Assembly: GCA_049513815.1 (NCBI GenBank) | Contig: JBEKVR010000001.1 | Span: 1 to 64,000, forward strand | DNA from: Roseiarcus sp049513815 | GTDB lineage: Bacteria; Pseudomonadota; Alphaproteobacteria; Rhizobiales; Beijerinckiaceae | Length of the DNA: 64,000 nt | Direction of reading: 5' to 3' | In this document: positions 33,970-42,559 of the stretch, one piece after another | Position numbering within the stretch: position 1 is the first letter of the stretch | Layout: each line of letters opens with the position of its first letter | Notes under the pieces: generated by a model | Databases searched by the model: none | What the model saw: the letters and a program-made list of their open reading frames with translations, nothing else | Told to the model about the DNA's origin: nothing | Made by a program: the position numbers and the translations under genes

Positions 33970-35058
33970 TCAGGCGGCGGCGGGCCGGGGCGCTCCGCAG
34001 GAAGCGCGAATGACCAGCGAGCAGGGCAGGCGGCGCATGCCGGCGAGCGGGTGGCCGGCGATCATCTCGAGCAGCGCGGCGCCGGCTTCGCTGCCGAGCG
34101 CGCCGAGGTTCATGTCGACGCTGGTGAGCGGCGGGCGCGTCGCGTCGGTCATCACGTTCCAATTGTCGAAGCCGACGATGGCGACGTCGCCGGGGACGGA
34201 AAGGCCTTTTTCCCTCAACGCCTCGACCGCGCCGCGGGCGATCTGGTCGTTGCCGCAGAAGAGGGCGTCCGGCGCGCCGCGGATGCGGGCGAACAGCGTC
34301 TCGACCGCCTCGCGTCCCCAACCTTCCGACCAGCGGCCCGAAAGGCAGTCGGCGTCCGCAACCGAAAGCCCCGCCTCGTTCGACGCTGCGCGCCAGCCTT
34401 TCTCGCGCAGTTGCACGGCTTCGAAATGCCTTGGGCCGGTGACATGGGCGATGCGCTTGCGGCCGAGCTTGGCGAGGTGGCTGACCGCGAGCTTCGCGCC
34501 GCCTTCGTCGTCGGGCAGCAGACAAAGCGCGTTCGGATCGTCGACATAGGAGAACACGTAGACGACAGGGAGGCCGCGCGCGGCCGGGACGATCGGCGTG
34601 CGCTTGTCGGCGCGCCGCGCCGTGACGATCAGTCCGTCGACCCGCTTGCCAAGCAACTGCTCGATGTGCCGGCGCTCGCGCAGCGGATCGTCGGTCGCGT
34701 TGCACATGAAGATGGCGATGCCGCGATCGAACAGGCGCCGCTCGAGCGCCTCGACGATCGGAAAGGTGAAACGGCCGAAACTGTCGGTCGACAGGATGCC
34801 GACGGTCATCGACCGCGCGCGATGCAGGCTCTGGGCAAGATCGTTTGGCCGATAATCGAGCGTCTTGGCGGCGTTGAGCACCTTGGCCCGCGTTTCGGCG
34901 CTGAGGCGACCGCCGGCGTTCATCGCCTTGGAGGCGGTTCCGATCGAAACGCCGGCGAGCCGCGCGACGTCGCGAAGGGTTCGCGCGCCGGGCGCAGGAG
35001 CGTCGTCGCGCGGCGTCGCGTCTTCGGGCGGCAGGTCGTCGGGCGGCAAGTCGTTCAT
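33970..35058 (-). CDS. LacI-family transcriptional regulator
   Basis: A 362-residue repressor. Its ATG at 35058 overlaps the permease stop (ATGA). After an acidic 30-residue N-terminal extension comes the HTH TLRDVARLAGVSIGTASKAMN, the hinge and DNA-minor-groove helix, then the periplasmic-binding-type sensor domain with TVGILSTDSFGRFTFP, VDGLIVTARR and IVGFDNWNVM. It is embedded in the operon it should control, so autoregulation is likely. The 22-bp palindrome at 38154-38175 is the best candidate operator. Confidence 0.9.
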   Translation of the reverse strand: MNDLPPDDLPPEDATPRDDAPAPGARTLRDVARLAGVSIGTASKAMNAGGRLSAETRAKVLNAAKTLDYRPNDLAQSLHRARSMTVGILSTDSFGRFTFPIVEALERRLFDRGIAIFMCNATDDPLRERRHIEQLLGKRVDGLIVTARRADKRTPIVPAARGLPVVYVFSYVDDPNALCLLPDDEGGAKLAVSHLAKLGRKRIAHVTGPRHFEAVQLREKGWRAASNEAGLSVADADCLSGRWSEGWGREAVETLFARIRGAPDALFCGNDQIARGAVEALREKGLSVPGDVAIVGFDNWNVMTDATRPPLTSVDMNLGALGSEAGAALLEMIAGHPLAGMRRLPCSLVIRASCGAPRPAAA

Positions 35059-35939
35059 TTGACCGCGCCCGAAAGCAGGCCGGAGATGTAATAGCGCTGC
35101 AGCGCGAGATAGACGACGAGGCAGGGGATGATCGACAGGACGATGCTCGCTTGCAGCGCGCCCCAGTCGACCGCGCCGTGGTCGCCCGTCCGCACGCTGA
35201 CCAGCAGAATCGGCATGGTGAACGAGGATTCGCGGTTCATGAACACCAAGGCGCCGAGAAATTCGTTCCACGAATTGATGAAGGCGAACAGCGCGACCGT
35301 GACCAGTCCGGGGACGGCAAGCGGCAGGAAGATATAGGCGAGTCGCCGCAAGGCGGTACAGCCGTCGATCATCGCCGCCTCTTCGATCTCGCGCGGAATG
35401 GCCTCGAAGGCGTTGCGCATCAGGTAGACCGAAAACGGCAGTTGTAGAATCGTGTGGATGATCGCCAGGCCGATGCGGCTGTCGACGAGCCCGAACTTGG
35501 CGAAATCGAGATAGAGCGGGGTCAACAGCGCCTGATAAGGGACCATCATCGGCGCCAGCAGAATCAGGAACGCAATCTCCTTGCCGTAGGTCGAGAAGCG
35601 GGCGAGCCCGTAGCCCGCCGGGGCCGCCAGCGCGATGCAGGCGGCGATGGTCATCAGCGCCACCAGCGTCGAATTGCTGACATAGGTCGCCAGACCCGCC
35701 TGGTAACCGGCGACCTTGAGATAGTTCTGCAGGCTGAAGCTCTGCGGCAGGTAGTGGGGCGCCGATGAGGCCTCAGTCGCCGTTTCGATCGAGGCGAAGA
35801 AGGAGAACACCAGCGGCGCGGCCATGATCGCCATCACCGCGACGCACACCGCGACGGCGAGGTAGGCCGACGGCGGCGCGCGGCGCCTGCGGCGAGGCGC
35901 GGGCGCGCCGGTCTCGGAGGCGATCGTCGACGCGCTCAT
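35055..35939 (-). CDS. Sugar ABC transporter permease, MalG type
   Basis: A 294-residue inner-membrane protein. Six transmembrane helices, and the cytoplasmic EAA loop EEAAMIDGCTALRRLAYIFLPL that docks the ATPase. The C-terminal SGLLSGAVK is typical of CUT1-family MalG homologues. The start at 35939 overlaps the stop of the partner permease as ATGA, and its own stop overlaps lacI. It works as a heterodimer with the product of 35936-36814. Confidence 0.9.
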   Translation of the reverse strand: MSASTIASETGAPAPRRRRRAPPSAYLAVAVCVAVMAIMAAPLVFSFFASIETATEASSAPHYLPQSFSLQNYLKVAGYQAGLATYVSNSTLVALMTIAACIALAAPAGYGLARFSTYGKEIAFLILLAPMMVPYQALLTPLYLDFAKFGLVDSRIGLAIIHTILQLPFSVYLMRNAFEAIPREIEEAAMIDGCTALRRLAYIFLPLAVPGLVTVALFAFINSWNEFLGALVFMNRESSFTMPILLVSVRTGDHGAVDWGALQASIVLSIIPCLVVYLALQRYYISGLLSGAVK

Positions 35940-36814
35940 GCCGCCTCGCTGCGCACGGTCAGCGCGATCTGAAGCGCCGATAAGACAAGGATGACCAGCG
36001 TCAGCACGACCGACAACGCCGAGCTGTAACCGAGTTTGAACGACACGAACGAATTCTGATAGATCCAGTACACCGCAGTGAAGGTCTGTCCGCGTGGCGC
36101 GCCGGACGTCATGATGTAGAACTGGTCGAAGGCGAGCATCGAGCCGATTGCGCTGACCAGCGTCGTCAGCAACAGGATCCGCCGGGTGAGCGGCAGAATG
36201 ACGAGGCAAACTCGACTCCAGTAGGTGGCGCCGTCCATGATCGCCGCTTCGATGATGTCGGGATTGATCGATTGGATCCCCGACACGAACAACACCATGC
36301 CGAAGCCGACGACCTTCCAGGTAATTGAAATCACGACGGCCCAGAAGGCGAGATCGGCGGAGACGAACCAGACGATCGGTTCCTTGAGCACATGGAGATC
36401 GACCAGAAGCCTGTTGAACAGGCCCACCTGCTCGTCGAGCAACCAGAACCACAGCAGGCTCGAGCTCGACAGGCCGATGATCACCGGCACGAACACGATC
36501 GTGCGCGTCAGGCGCTTGAGCGGCGTGTTGTCGAACGTCAGCAGCGCCAGCGCATAGCCGAGGCTCATCAAGATCGGCGTGAGGACGATCGTGTATTGGA
36601 CGGTGAACGCCAGCGCGCGCCAGAAGCTGGAGTCGCGCCAGATGCGCAGATAGTTCTCGACGCCGATGAAGCGACCGCCGCCGAGCAGCGACCGGTCGGT
36701 CAGCGACGTGGCGACGAGCTGACCGAGCGGAATGAGCACGAACACGGCGACGAAGAGCAGGGCGGGCCCGATGAAGAGCCAGCCCTGCAATTGCCTCGAG
36801 CGTTGCGCTCGCAT
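35936..36814 (-). CDS. Sugar ABC transporter permease, MalF type
   Basis: A 292-residue CUT1 permease. The first helix follows RQLQGWLFIGPALLFVAVF; the EAA loop is EAAIMDGATYWSRVCLVILPL. The typical MalF periplasmic segment is short, as in most UgpA/LacF-type permeases. It lies 34 bases after the binding-protein gene. No ATPase gene is present in the operon, so a shared MsmK/UgpC-type ATPase from elsewhere is needed. Confidence 0.9.
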   Translation of the reverse strand: MRAQRSRQLQGWLFIGPALLFVAVFVLIPLGQLVATSLTDRSLLGGGRFIGVENYLRIWRDSSFWRALAFTVQYTIVLTPILMSLGYALALLTFDNTPLKRLTRTIVFVPVIIGLSSSSLLWFWLLDEQVGLFNRLLVDLHVLKEPIVWFVSADLAFWAVVISITWKVVGFGMVLFVSGIQSINPDIIEAAIMDGATYWSRVCLVILPLTRRILLLTTLVSAIGSMLAFDQFYIMTSGAPRGQTFTAVYWIYQNSFVSFKLGYSSALSVVLTLVILVLSALQIALTVRSEAA

Positions 36815-36848
36815 GTCCCGCCGCCTCTTCAGAGCGCCAAGCGGACGC

Positions 36849-38096
36849 TCACTCGCTGGCGATGTCCTTCATCTTCTGACGCGCCTCTTTGATTGCGCCG
36901 TCGACGTCGCCGTCGAAAATGGCGCGCTGCAGCATGTTGATCCAGGGGCTGGAGTCGGAGTTGACCATGTCGGCGAAGTGATAAACCCACGGCACGTAGC
37001 CGATTCCGATCGCCTTGGCGGTGACGACGACGCGCGGATCGGCGGCGAAATACTTATTGTCGGCGAGCGCCGGCCGCGATGGCAGGATATTGTTCTTGGC
37101 GAGGCCTTCGAGCTGGGCTTCGTCGGTTAGCTCCCAGGCGATGAACGCCTTGGCGATGGCGAGGTGCTTGGAGCCCTTCGGGATCGCGACGACGTCGCCG
37201 CCGACGAACGAGGACGTCTGGCCTTCCTTCACGCCGGGCAGGAAGGTGACGCCGAAGCTCATGTTCGGCACGTCGTGCTTGAGCTCGGACAGCAGGAAGC
37301 CGCCGGTGCCCTGAATGCCGATCTTGCCGGTCTTGAAGATCGAGGCGAAACTCGCGCCGCTGTCGGCCTGGGCGCTCTTCGGGATCAGCCCTTCGCTCCA
37401 CATCTCCTTGAACTGTTCGAGCACTTGCTTGACGCCGTCGCCGGTCAGTGCGTCGTCTTGGCCATTGGCGGGCAGGATCTTCGAGCCCGCCGCGACCATC
37501 ATCGGCGAGGTGGTGAAGATGTTGCAGCCGGGGCAGGCGCCGGAGAAATAGAAGCCGTAGATGTCGGGACCGAGCGCGCGGATCTTCTTCGCGTCCTCAT
37601 GGATCTCGGCGATCGTGCGCGGCGGCTTCTCGGGGTCGAGCCCCGCCTGCTTGAACAGGTCCTTGTTCCAGACGAGGATCGAAACGTCGGGGGTGAAGCC
37701 GGCGCCGTAGAGCTTGCCCTGGTAGGTGGCGATGTCGACGTAGGCCTTGGCGACGGAGGCGAAGTTCGGATCGGCCTTCAGCTCTGCGGTGAGGTCTTCG
37801 AGGAAGCCGGCCTTCATGAAATCCGGCATGTAGATGAGGTCAAACGACACGAGGTCGGGAACTTCGTTGGCCTGAACGCCGGTGGCGAGCTTGGTGACCA
37901 TCTGGGTGTCGGGGATCGTGGTCAGCTCGATCTTGTCGGGATGGGTCGAATTCCAGAGGTCGACCAGGTGGGCGGCGGCGTTGGTGCCGCTGGCGCGCAC
38001 CCACATGGTCAGGTTGTCGGCGAAAGCACTGGAGGCGAAGGCCGCGGTCCCCATCAAGAGGGCGGCGAACGCGGCGCAGGTGGACCGCTTGTTCAT
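36849..38096 (-). CDS. Sugar ABC transporter substrate-binding protein
   Basis: A 415-residue periplasmic protein of the cluster-B (MalE/UgpB) type. Start at 38096 gives MNKRSTCAAFAALLMG and a signal peptide ending AFA-D. The fold shows DNLTMWVRASGTNAAA, the YGAGFTPDVSILVWNKDLFKQAG signature of carbohydrate-binding SBPs and a WINMLQRAIFDGDV C-terminal region. It is first in the operon. Upstream lie the palindromic operators. Ligand is probably an arabinose-containing oligosaccharide, given the GH127 gene. Confidence 0.9.
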   Translation of the reverse strand: MNKRSTCAAFAALLMGTAAFASSAFADNLTMWVRASGTNAAAHLVDLWNSTHPDKIELTTIPDTQMVTKLATGVQANEVPDLVSFDLIYMPDFMKAGFLEDLTAELKADPNFASVAKAYVDIATYQGKLYGAGFTPDVSILVWNKDLFKQAGLDPEKPPRTIAEIHEDAKKIRALGPDIYGFYFSGACPGCNIFTTSPMMVAAGSKILPANGQDDALTGDGVKQVLEQFKEMWSEGLIPKSAQADSGASFASIFKTGKIGIQGTGGFLLSELKHDVPNMSFGVTFLPGVKEGQTSSFVGGDVVAIPKGSKHLAIAKAFIAWELTDEAQLEGLAKNNILPSRPALADNKYFAADPRVVVTAKAIGIGYVPWVYHFADMVNSDSSPWINMLQRAIFDGDVDGAIKEARQKMKDIASE

Positions 38097-38136
38097 GGCG
38101 TTTCTCCCGGGAAAACTCGAGGACAGTTCGTTCTCG

Positions 38137-38175
38137 AAAAAAGCTCTCCCATATTTGGGAAAAGCTTTTCCCAAA
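38137..38175. promoter_or_regulatory. Two tandem LacI-type operator candidates upstream of the sugar operon
   Basis: A perfect 22-bp palindrome, TTTGGGAAAAG followed by its exact complement CTTTTCCCAAA, fills 38154-38175. A related imperfect site, AAAAAAGCTCTCCC, lies at 38137-38150. Their centres are 21 bp apart, two helical turns, so two dimers would sit on the same face. They lie 41-79 bases upstream of the binding-protein ATG. The LacI regulator in the operon is the likely ligand. Confidence 0.7.
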
Positions 38176-38381
38176 GACTGTAGCGCCGATGGCGAACGGC
38201 GGCAAGATCGGGATCGCCGAGCCGCCGGGGCAAGGCGCCGCAGCGCACGAAGCCGTTCGGTCTCACGCGAGTCCGGAGATAAATCAATGAATTAACGAAG
38301 AAGGTTCACACGCCGCGGCTGGCGCGGGCGCTTGTCGGAGGGGCGTTTGACGTCTTCAAGGTCGCGCTTCGTTCCGCCGCC

Positions 38382-39155
38382 TCAGCGGCCTCGCGACGGC
38401 CCGAGCAGGCGGTCGAGGATCCTCTCCTCCAGCCGGCCGAATTCGGGCGAACCGCGCAGGCGCGGCCGCGGCGGCGCGACGTCGAGGTCCAGCGCGACGG
38501 CGCCGCCTTCGAGCAGCACGATGCGATCGGCGAGGGCAATCGCCTCGGCGACGTCGTGGGTGACAAGCAGGGCGGTGAAGCCCTCGCGCCGCCACGCCGT
38601 TTCGAGCAACGACTGCATTTCGATCCGCGTCAGCGCGTCAAGCGCGCCGAGCGGCTCGTCGAGCGCGAGCACGCGCGGCCGGCTGACCAGGGCCCGCGCC
38701 AGGGCGACGCGCTGCTTCTGGCCGCCCGACAGGGTCGCCGGCCAGTCGGCGGCGCGGTCGGCGAGTCCCACCGCCGCGAGCGCTTCGAGAGCGCGCCGCC
38801 GCGCGTCCGCTTGGCGCCGCCGTGCGCCGAGGCCGACTTCAACATTGGCGATGACGTCCGCCCACGGCAGCAACCGCGGCTCCTGGAACATCACGCGCGG
38901 AGCGACGTCGGCGCCGCCATCGAAGTCGATCGCGCCGGCGTCGGGCGCATCGAGGCCGGCGATCAGCCGCAGCAGCGTGCTCTTGCCGCAGCCGCTGCGG
39001 CCGATGACGGCGACGAACTGGCCGGCGGCGATGTCGAGGTCGAGCCCGCGCAGCACCTTCTTGTCGCCGAACGCCTTGACGATTCCGCGCAGTTTGAGAG
39101 ACGCGGCGGGGGCGTCTGCAACGCCGCGCTGCGAAACGGTTGCGGCCAGGCTCAT
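38382..39155 (-). CDS. ssuB: Aliphatic sulfonate ABC transporter, ATP-binding protein
   Basis: A 257-residue ABC ATPase. Walker A GRSGCGKST, Q-loop VMFQEPRLLPW, signature LSGGQKQR, Walker B VLALDEP and switch histidine in LLVTHDVAEA are all present. The QEPRLLPW Q-loop is characteristic of the nitrate/sulfonate/taurine group. Start at 39155, five bases before which the ssuC tail ends. It powers sulfonate import with SsuA and SsuC. Confidence 0.88.
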   Translation of the reverse strand: MSLAATVSQRGVADAPAASLKLRGIVKAFGDKKVLRGLDLDIAAGQFVAVIGRSGCGKSTLLRLIAGLDAPDAGAIDFDGGADVAPRVMFQEPRLLPWADVIANVEVGLGARRRQADARRRALEALAAVGLADRAADWPATLSGGQKQRVALARALVSRPRVLALDEPLGALDALTRIEMQSLLETAWRREGFTALLVTHDVAEAIALADRIVLLEGGAVALDLDVAPPRPRLRGSPEFGRLEERILDRLLGPSRGR

Positions 39156-39159
39156 GACG

Positions 39160-39992
39160 TCAATCTCCGTGCAGGGCCGGACGCCAGGCGAGGCAGGTGC
39201 GTTCGAGCGCGCGCACAACCACATCGGCAAGCTTGCCGAGCAGCGCGTAGATCACGATCGCCAGCACGATGACGTCGATCTGCATGAATTCGCGCGCCTG
39301 CATCGCCATGTGCCGACGCCGGACTGCGCCGCGATGGTCTCGGCGACGATCAGCGTCAGCCACATGATTCCCAGCGCGTAGCGCAGGCCGACGAAGATGG
39401 AGGGTAGGGCGCCGGGCAGGATGACGCGGCGAAACAGCTCGAAACGGCGCATGCCGTAGCTCCTCGCCATCTCGACGAGCTGCGGATCGACCGAGCGCAC
39501 GCCATGCAGCGTGTTGGCGTAAATGGGGAAGAACACGCCGAGCGCGACGAGGAACAGCTTCGCCGCCTCGTCGATGCCGAACCAGACGATGACGAGGGGA
39601 ATCAGCGCGAGGTGAGGAATGTTGCGCGCCATCTGCAGGGTCGTGTCGGTGACGCGGTCGCTCAACCGCGAAAGGCCGTTGGCGAGCCCGAAGGCGAATC
39701 CGATCGCGCCGCCGACGACGAGGCCAGCCAAAGCGCGCAGGAAACTAACCTCGACGTTGCGCGGCAAGTCGCCCGACAGCGTCAGCCGCCAACCGGCGGC
39801 GAGAACGGCGAGCGGCGAGGGTAGCAACGATTCCGACAGCCATCCGAGCGACGCGCTCGCCTGCCAGACGAAGACAAGAAGCGTCGGGGCGATCCAACCG
39901 ATGGCGGGAGCGAGCCGGCGTTTGAAGTCGAGGCGAAGCGCGAGCCGCGACGTTCGCAGCGGTTGCTGCAGGCTGGTTGCGGCGTCGGCCAT
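39160..39992 (-). pseudogene. ssuC: Sulfonate ABC transporter permease, frameshifted
   Basis: The first 225 residues, in the frame starting at 39992, are a normal SsuC permease with the EAA-like segment LVEMARSYGMRRFELFRRVILPG. After AETIAAQSGVG the frame becomes TWRCRRANSC and stops. The expected tail continues in the next frame as HMAMQAREFMQIDVIVLAIVIYALLGKLADVVVRALER up to 39160, right before ssuB. One base is missing near 39308-39315. Either the gene is inactivated or the assembly has a one-base error. The intact flanking sequence argues the event is recent. Confidence 0.82.
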
Positions 39993-40075
39993 GTGGTTGG
40001 TCTTTCCACTTGTGGTCGGCAGGAGGATCTCGGCGGCCGCCGCAGGAGGCCAGCGGCGGCCGCCGACGCTCGGGA

Positions 40076-41230
40076 TTACTCGGCGGCGATCGCCGGCCGG
40101 AACGCGCCGACGCCGAACTCGCCGGGCGCCGTGCCGTGGTTGAAGCGATTCGCTTCGCCGATCCCGAGTTCTGGAAACAGGAGTTCTGCGACTTTGTAGG
40201 CTTCTTCGAGATGGGGGTAGCCGGAGGCGATGACGGTCTCGATTCCGAGCGCCTGATATTCGCGCAGGCGCGCTGCGACTGTCTTGGGGTCGCCGACCAG
40301 CGCGGTGCCGGCGCCGCGTCGCACGAGGCCGATGCCGGCCCAGAGATTGGGCGCGATCTCGAGCCCGTCGCGTCGCCCGCCGTGGTGAAGGGCGGTCATC
40401 CGCCGCTGGCCGACAGAGTCGGAATCCTCGGCGAACTTCTTCTGCGCCGCGGCGATCGCCTCTTGGGAGAGGTTGGCGATCAGCTTGTCGGCGACACCCC
40501 AGGCCTCGGCCTCGGTTTCGCGGACGATGAGATGGAGGCGGATGCCGAACTTGACCACGCGGCCGCGCGCCGCCGCCCTTACGCGTACCGCCTCGATCTT
40601 TTCGGCCACCTGCGCCGGCGGCTCGCCCCAGATTAGGTAGACGTCGACCTGATCGGCGGCAAGAGCGAACGCCGGCTCAGACGAGCCGCCGAACCAGATC
40701 GGCAGTTTGGGCTGCACGGTCGGGAACAACAGCTTCGCGCCCTTCACCTGCACGTAGCGGCCCGAATAGTCGACCGTCTCGCCGGCCAGCAGTCGGCGAT
40801 AGACTGTCAGAAATTCTGCCGCATGGGCGTAGCGATCGTCGTGCGAAAGAAAGATGCCCTCGCTGGCGAGCTCTTTGGGGTCGCCGCCGGCGACGACGTT
40901 GACCAGGAACCGGCCGTTGCTGATGCGGTCGAGCGCCGCAGTCTGCCGCGCGAAATGAGTCGGAGTCGCGAGGCCCGGCCGCAGCGCGGCGAGGAAGCGC
41001 AGCCGCTCGGTGTGCGACGCGAGCGCGGCGGCGACGATCCACGGGTCTTCGCAATGAGAGCCGACCGGGATCAGCGCGCCGCCGAAGCCGAGCCGGTCGG
41101 CCGCCTGGGCGATCTGCTTGAGGTACGAGAAGTCGGCCGGCCGCGCCCCCTTGTCGCTGCCGAGATAGGCGCCGTCGCCGCTGACGGGAATGAACCAGAA
41201 GACGTCCAGCGGTTTGTTTGCTGTGCTCAT
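40076..41230 (-). CDS. ssuD: FMNH2-dependent alkanesulfonate monooxygenase
   Basis: A 384-residue bacterial-luciferase-fold enzyme that cleaves alkanesulfonates to aldehyde and sulfite using FMNH2 and O2. MSTANKPLDVFWFIPVSGDG and the RFLAALRPGLATPTHFARQTAALDRIS block are typical of SsuD, as is VNVVAGGDPKELA. Length equals that of the E. coli protein (381). It follows ssuA by 28 bases. It depends on a flavin reductase; the candidate partner at 42560 carries a stop codon. Confidence 0.92.
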   Translation of the reverse strand: MSTANKPLDVFWFIPVSGDGAYLGSDKGARPADFSYLKQIAQAADRLGFGGALIPVGSHCEDPWIVAAALASHTERLRFLAALRPGLATPTHFARQTAALDRISNGRFLVNVVAGGDPKELASEGIFLSHDDRYAHAAEFLTVYRRLLAGETVDYSGRYVQVKGAKLLFPTVQPKLPIWFGGSSEPAFALAADQVDVYLIWGEPPAQVAEKIEAVRVRAAARGRVVKFGIRLHLIVRETEAEAWGVADKLIANLSQEAIAAAQKKFAEDSDSVGQRRMTALHHGGRRDGLEIAPNLWAGIGLVRRGAGTALVGDPKTVAARLREYQALGIETVIASGYPHLEEAYKVAELLFPELGIGEANRFNHGTAPGEFGVGAFRPAIAAE

Positions 41231-41258
41231 GATCAGGCCTCGTGGGTCTCGTGGACTT

Positions 41259-42206
41259 TCAGGCGGTCTGCTTCCAGAACCAGACGATGTCGCGCACGAC
41301 GATTGGCGCCGGGATCAGGCCGAGCCGCTGGAAGCGGTCAGCGACCGCCTGCTGCTGAGCGACCACGGCGTCGGTCAGCGGCCCGAAGCTGAATTCGGCG
41401 CGATCGACCGAACGCTTCTGCGCCGCGAGGTCGACGCCGCTTGCTTCCGCCCACAGGGCTGCGGTCTCGTCGCGATGCTCGCCGGCCCAGCTTGTCGCCT
41501 TGGCGATTTCTTCGTTGACGGCGGCGACGATGTCGGCGTGCTTGGCGAGGAAATCGCGGTTGGCGAGGAAGAAGCTGTTCTGCACCGTCGCCTTGGGGTC
41601 GATCGGCAACGGCCGCGCCTTCTGCTTCAGCTCGGCGATGGCGTAGAACGGGTCCCAGATCGACCAGGCGTCGATCGCGCCGCGCGAGAACGCCGAGGCG
41701 GCGTCGGCGGGCGCGAGATAAACGGGCTCGATGTCGGCCCAGGCGATCGCCTCGCTCTCGAGCGCCGAGACGAGCAGATTGTGCGCGCTCGAGCCCTTGG
41801 CGACGCCGATCTTCTTGCCTTTAAGATCGGCGAGAGCCTTGGCTGGAGAGTCGGCGGGGACGACGATCGCCTGGCCGTATCCGCGCGCCGGGATGGCGGC
41901 GACATAAGCTATTGCAGCGCGCGCGGCCTGGGCGAAAATCGGCGGCGCGTCGCCGGTGTAGCCGTAGTCGACGGCGCCGGCGTTGACCGCTTCGAGCAGC
42001 GGCGGGCCGAAGGCGAACTCGACCCATTTGACCGTCACGCCCTGCGGCTCGAAGTGCTGCTCAAGGCGTTTCTGCGCTTTCACCACCAGCGGGATCGCGG
42101 TTTTCTGGTAGCCGATCCTCAGTTCGCGCGGCGCGTCGGCGCGGGCCGGCGCCGCGCCGGCGACCGCCAGCGAGGCGGTCGAGATCAGAAACGTTCTCCG
42201 ATTCAT
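41259..42206 (-). CDS. ssuA: Aliphatic sulfonate-binding protein
   Basis: A 315-residue periplasmic binding protein. The start at 42206 gives MNRRTFLISTASLAVAG, a twin-arginine-like signal peptide ending ARA-D. RIGYQKTAIPLVVKAQKRLEQHF and VKWVEFAFGPPLLEAVNAGAVDYGYTGDAPPIFAQ are family hallmarks of SsuA. First gene of the A-D-C-B operon. A GTGGCGCCAC palindrome (42227-42236) and an AT-rich tract lie upstream. Confidence 0.92.
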   Translation of the reverse strand: MNRRTFLISTASLAVAGAAPARADAPRELRIGYQKTAIPLVVKAQKRLEQHFEPQGVTVKWVEFAFGPPLLEAVNAGAVDYGYTGDAPPIFAQAARAAIAYVAAIPARGYGQAIVVPADSPAKALADLKGKKIGVAKGSSAHNLLVSALESEAIAWADIEPVYLAPADAASAFSRGAIDAWSIWDPFYAIAELKQKARPLPIDPKATVQNSFFLANRDFLAKHADIVAAVNEEIAKATSWAGEHRDETAALWAEASGVDLAAQKRSVDRAEFSFGPLTDAVVAQQQAVADRFQRLGLIPAPIVVRDIVWFWKQTA

Positions 42207-42313
42207 CGCAAACCCCTTGTATTTCAAGTGGCGCCACCCATTCGGCGCTTGCCTCGCGTCAAACAATGATGTATGTCTATCAAAATTATCAACTAACAAA
42301 TTCGAGGCTGCCC

Positions 42314-42511
42314 ATGACACGAAGCTTCGACGCCGTTTCACCGACGATCAGGCGAATCTCCCGCGTGCGCGCCGCGTCCGGCGCGGCGTGGCGGCGCATC
42401 GGCGCCTGGAGCCGAAAGATCGTCGCCGCGCTGCGAGATCCCCAGCCTCAGTCGCCGGAAGACTACGAGCGAGAATTGCGCGAGCGTGTCTTCCATCCGC
42501 CGCAGGCGTGA
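42314..42511 (+). CDS. Small basic hypothetical protein, divergent from ssuA (65 aa)
   Basis: Starts at an ATG at 42314 with GAGG upstream. A basic N-terminal half (SPTIRRISRVRAASGAAWRRIGAWSRKIVAAL) is followed by a short acidic tail SPEDYERELRERVFHPP. Amphipathic helix pattern; no family recognised. Its position between ssuA and the reductase suggests shared regulation by sulfur supply. Confidence 0.55.
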   Translation: MTRSFDAVSPTIRRISRVRAASGAAWRRIGAWSRKIVAALRDPQPQSPEDYERELRERVFHPPQA

Positions 42512-42559
42512 CCTCGACGACCGCGCCATGCCCACAGACGATTGACGAGGGACTTTCGC

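Noticed and set aside
32386..35091. 901-codon plus-strand ORF
   Set aside because: Antisense to the GH127, LacI and part of the permease genes, all with strong family motifs. Long antisense frames are common at this GC content.
39300..39330. Programmed frameshifting in ssuC
   Set aside because: No slippery heptamer or downstream pseudoknot is evident, and the family does not use frameshifting.
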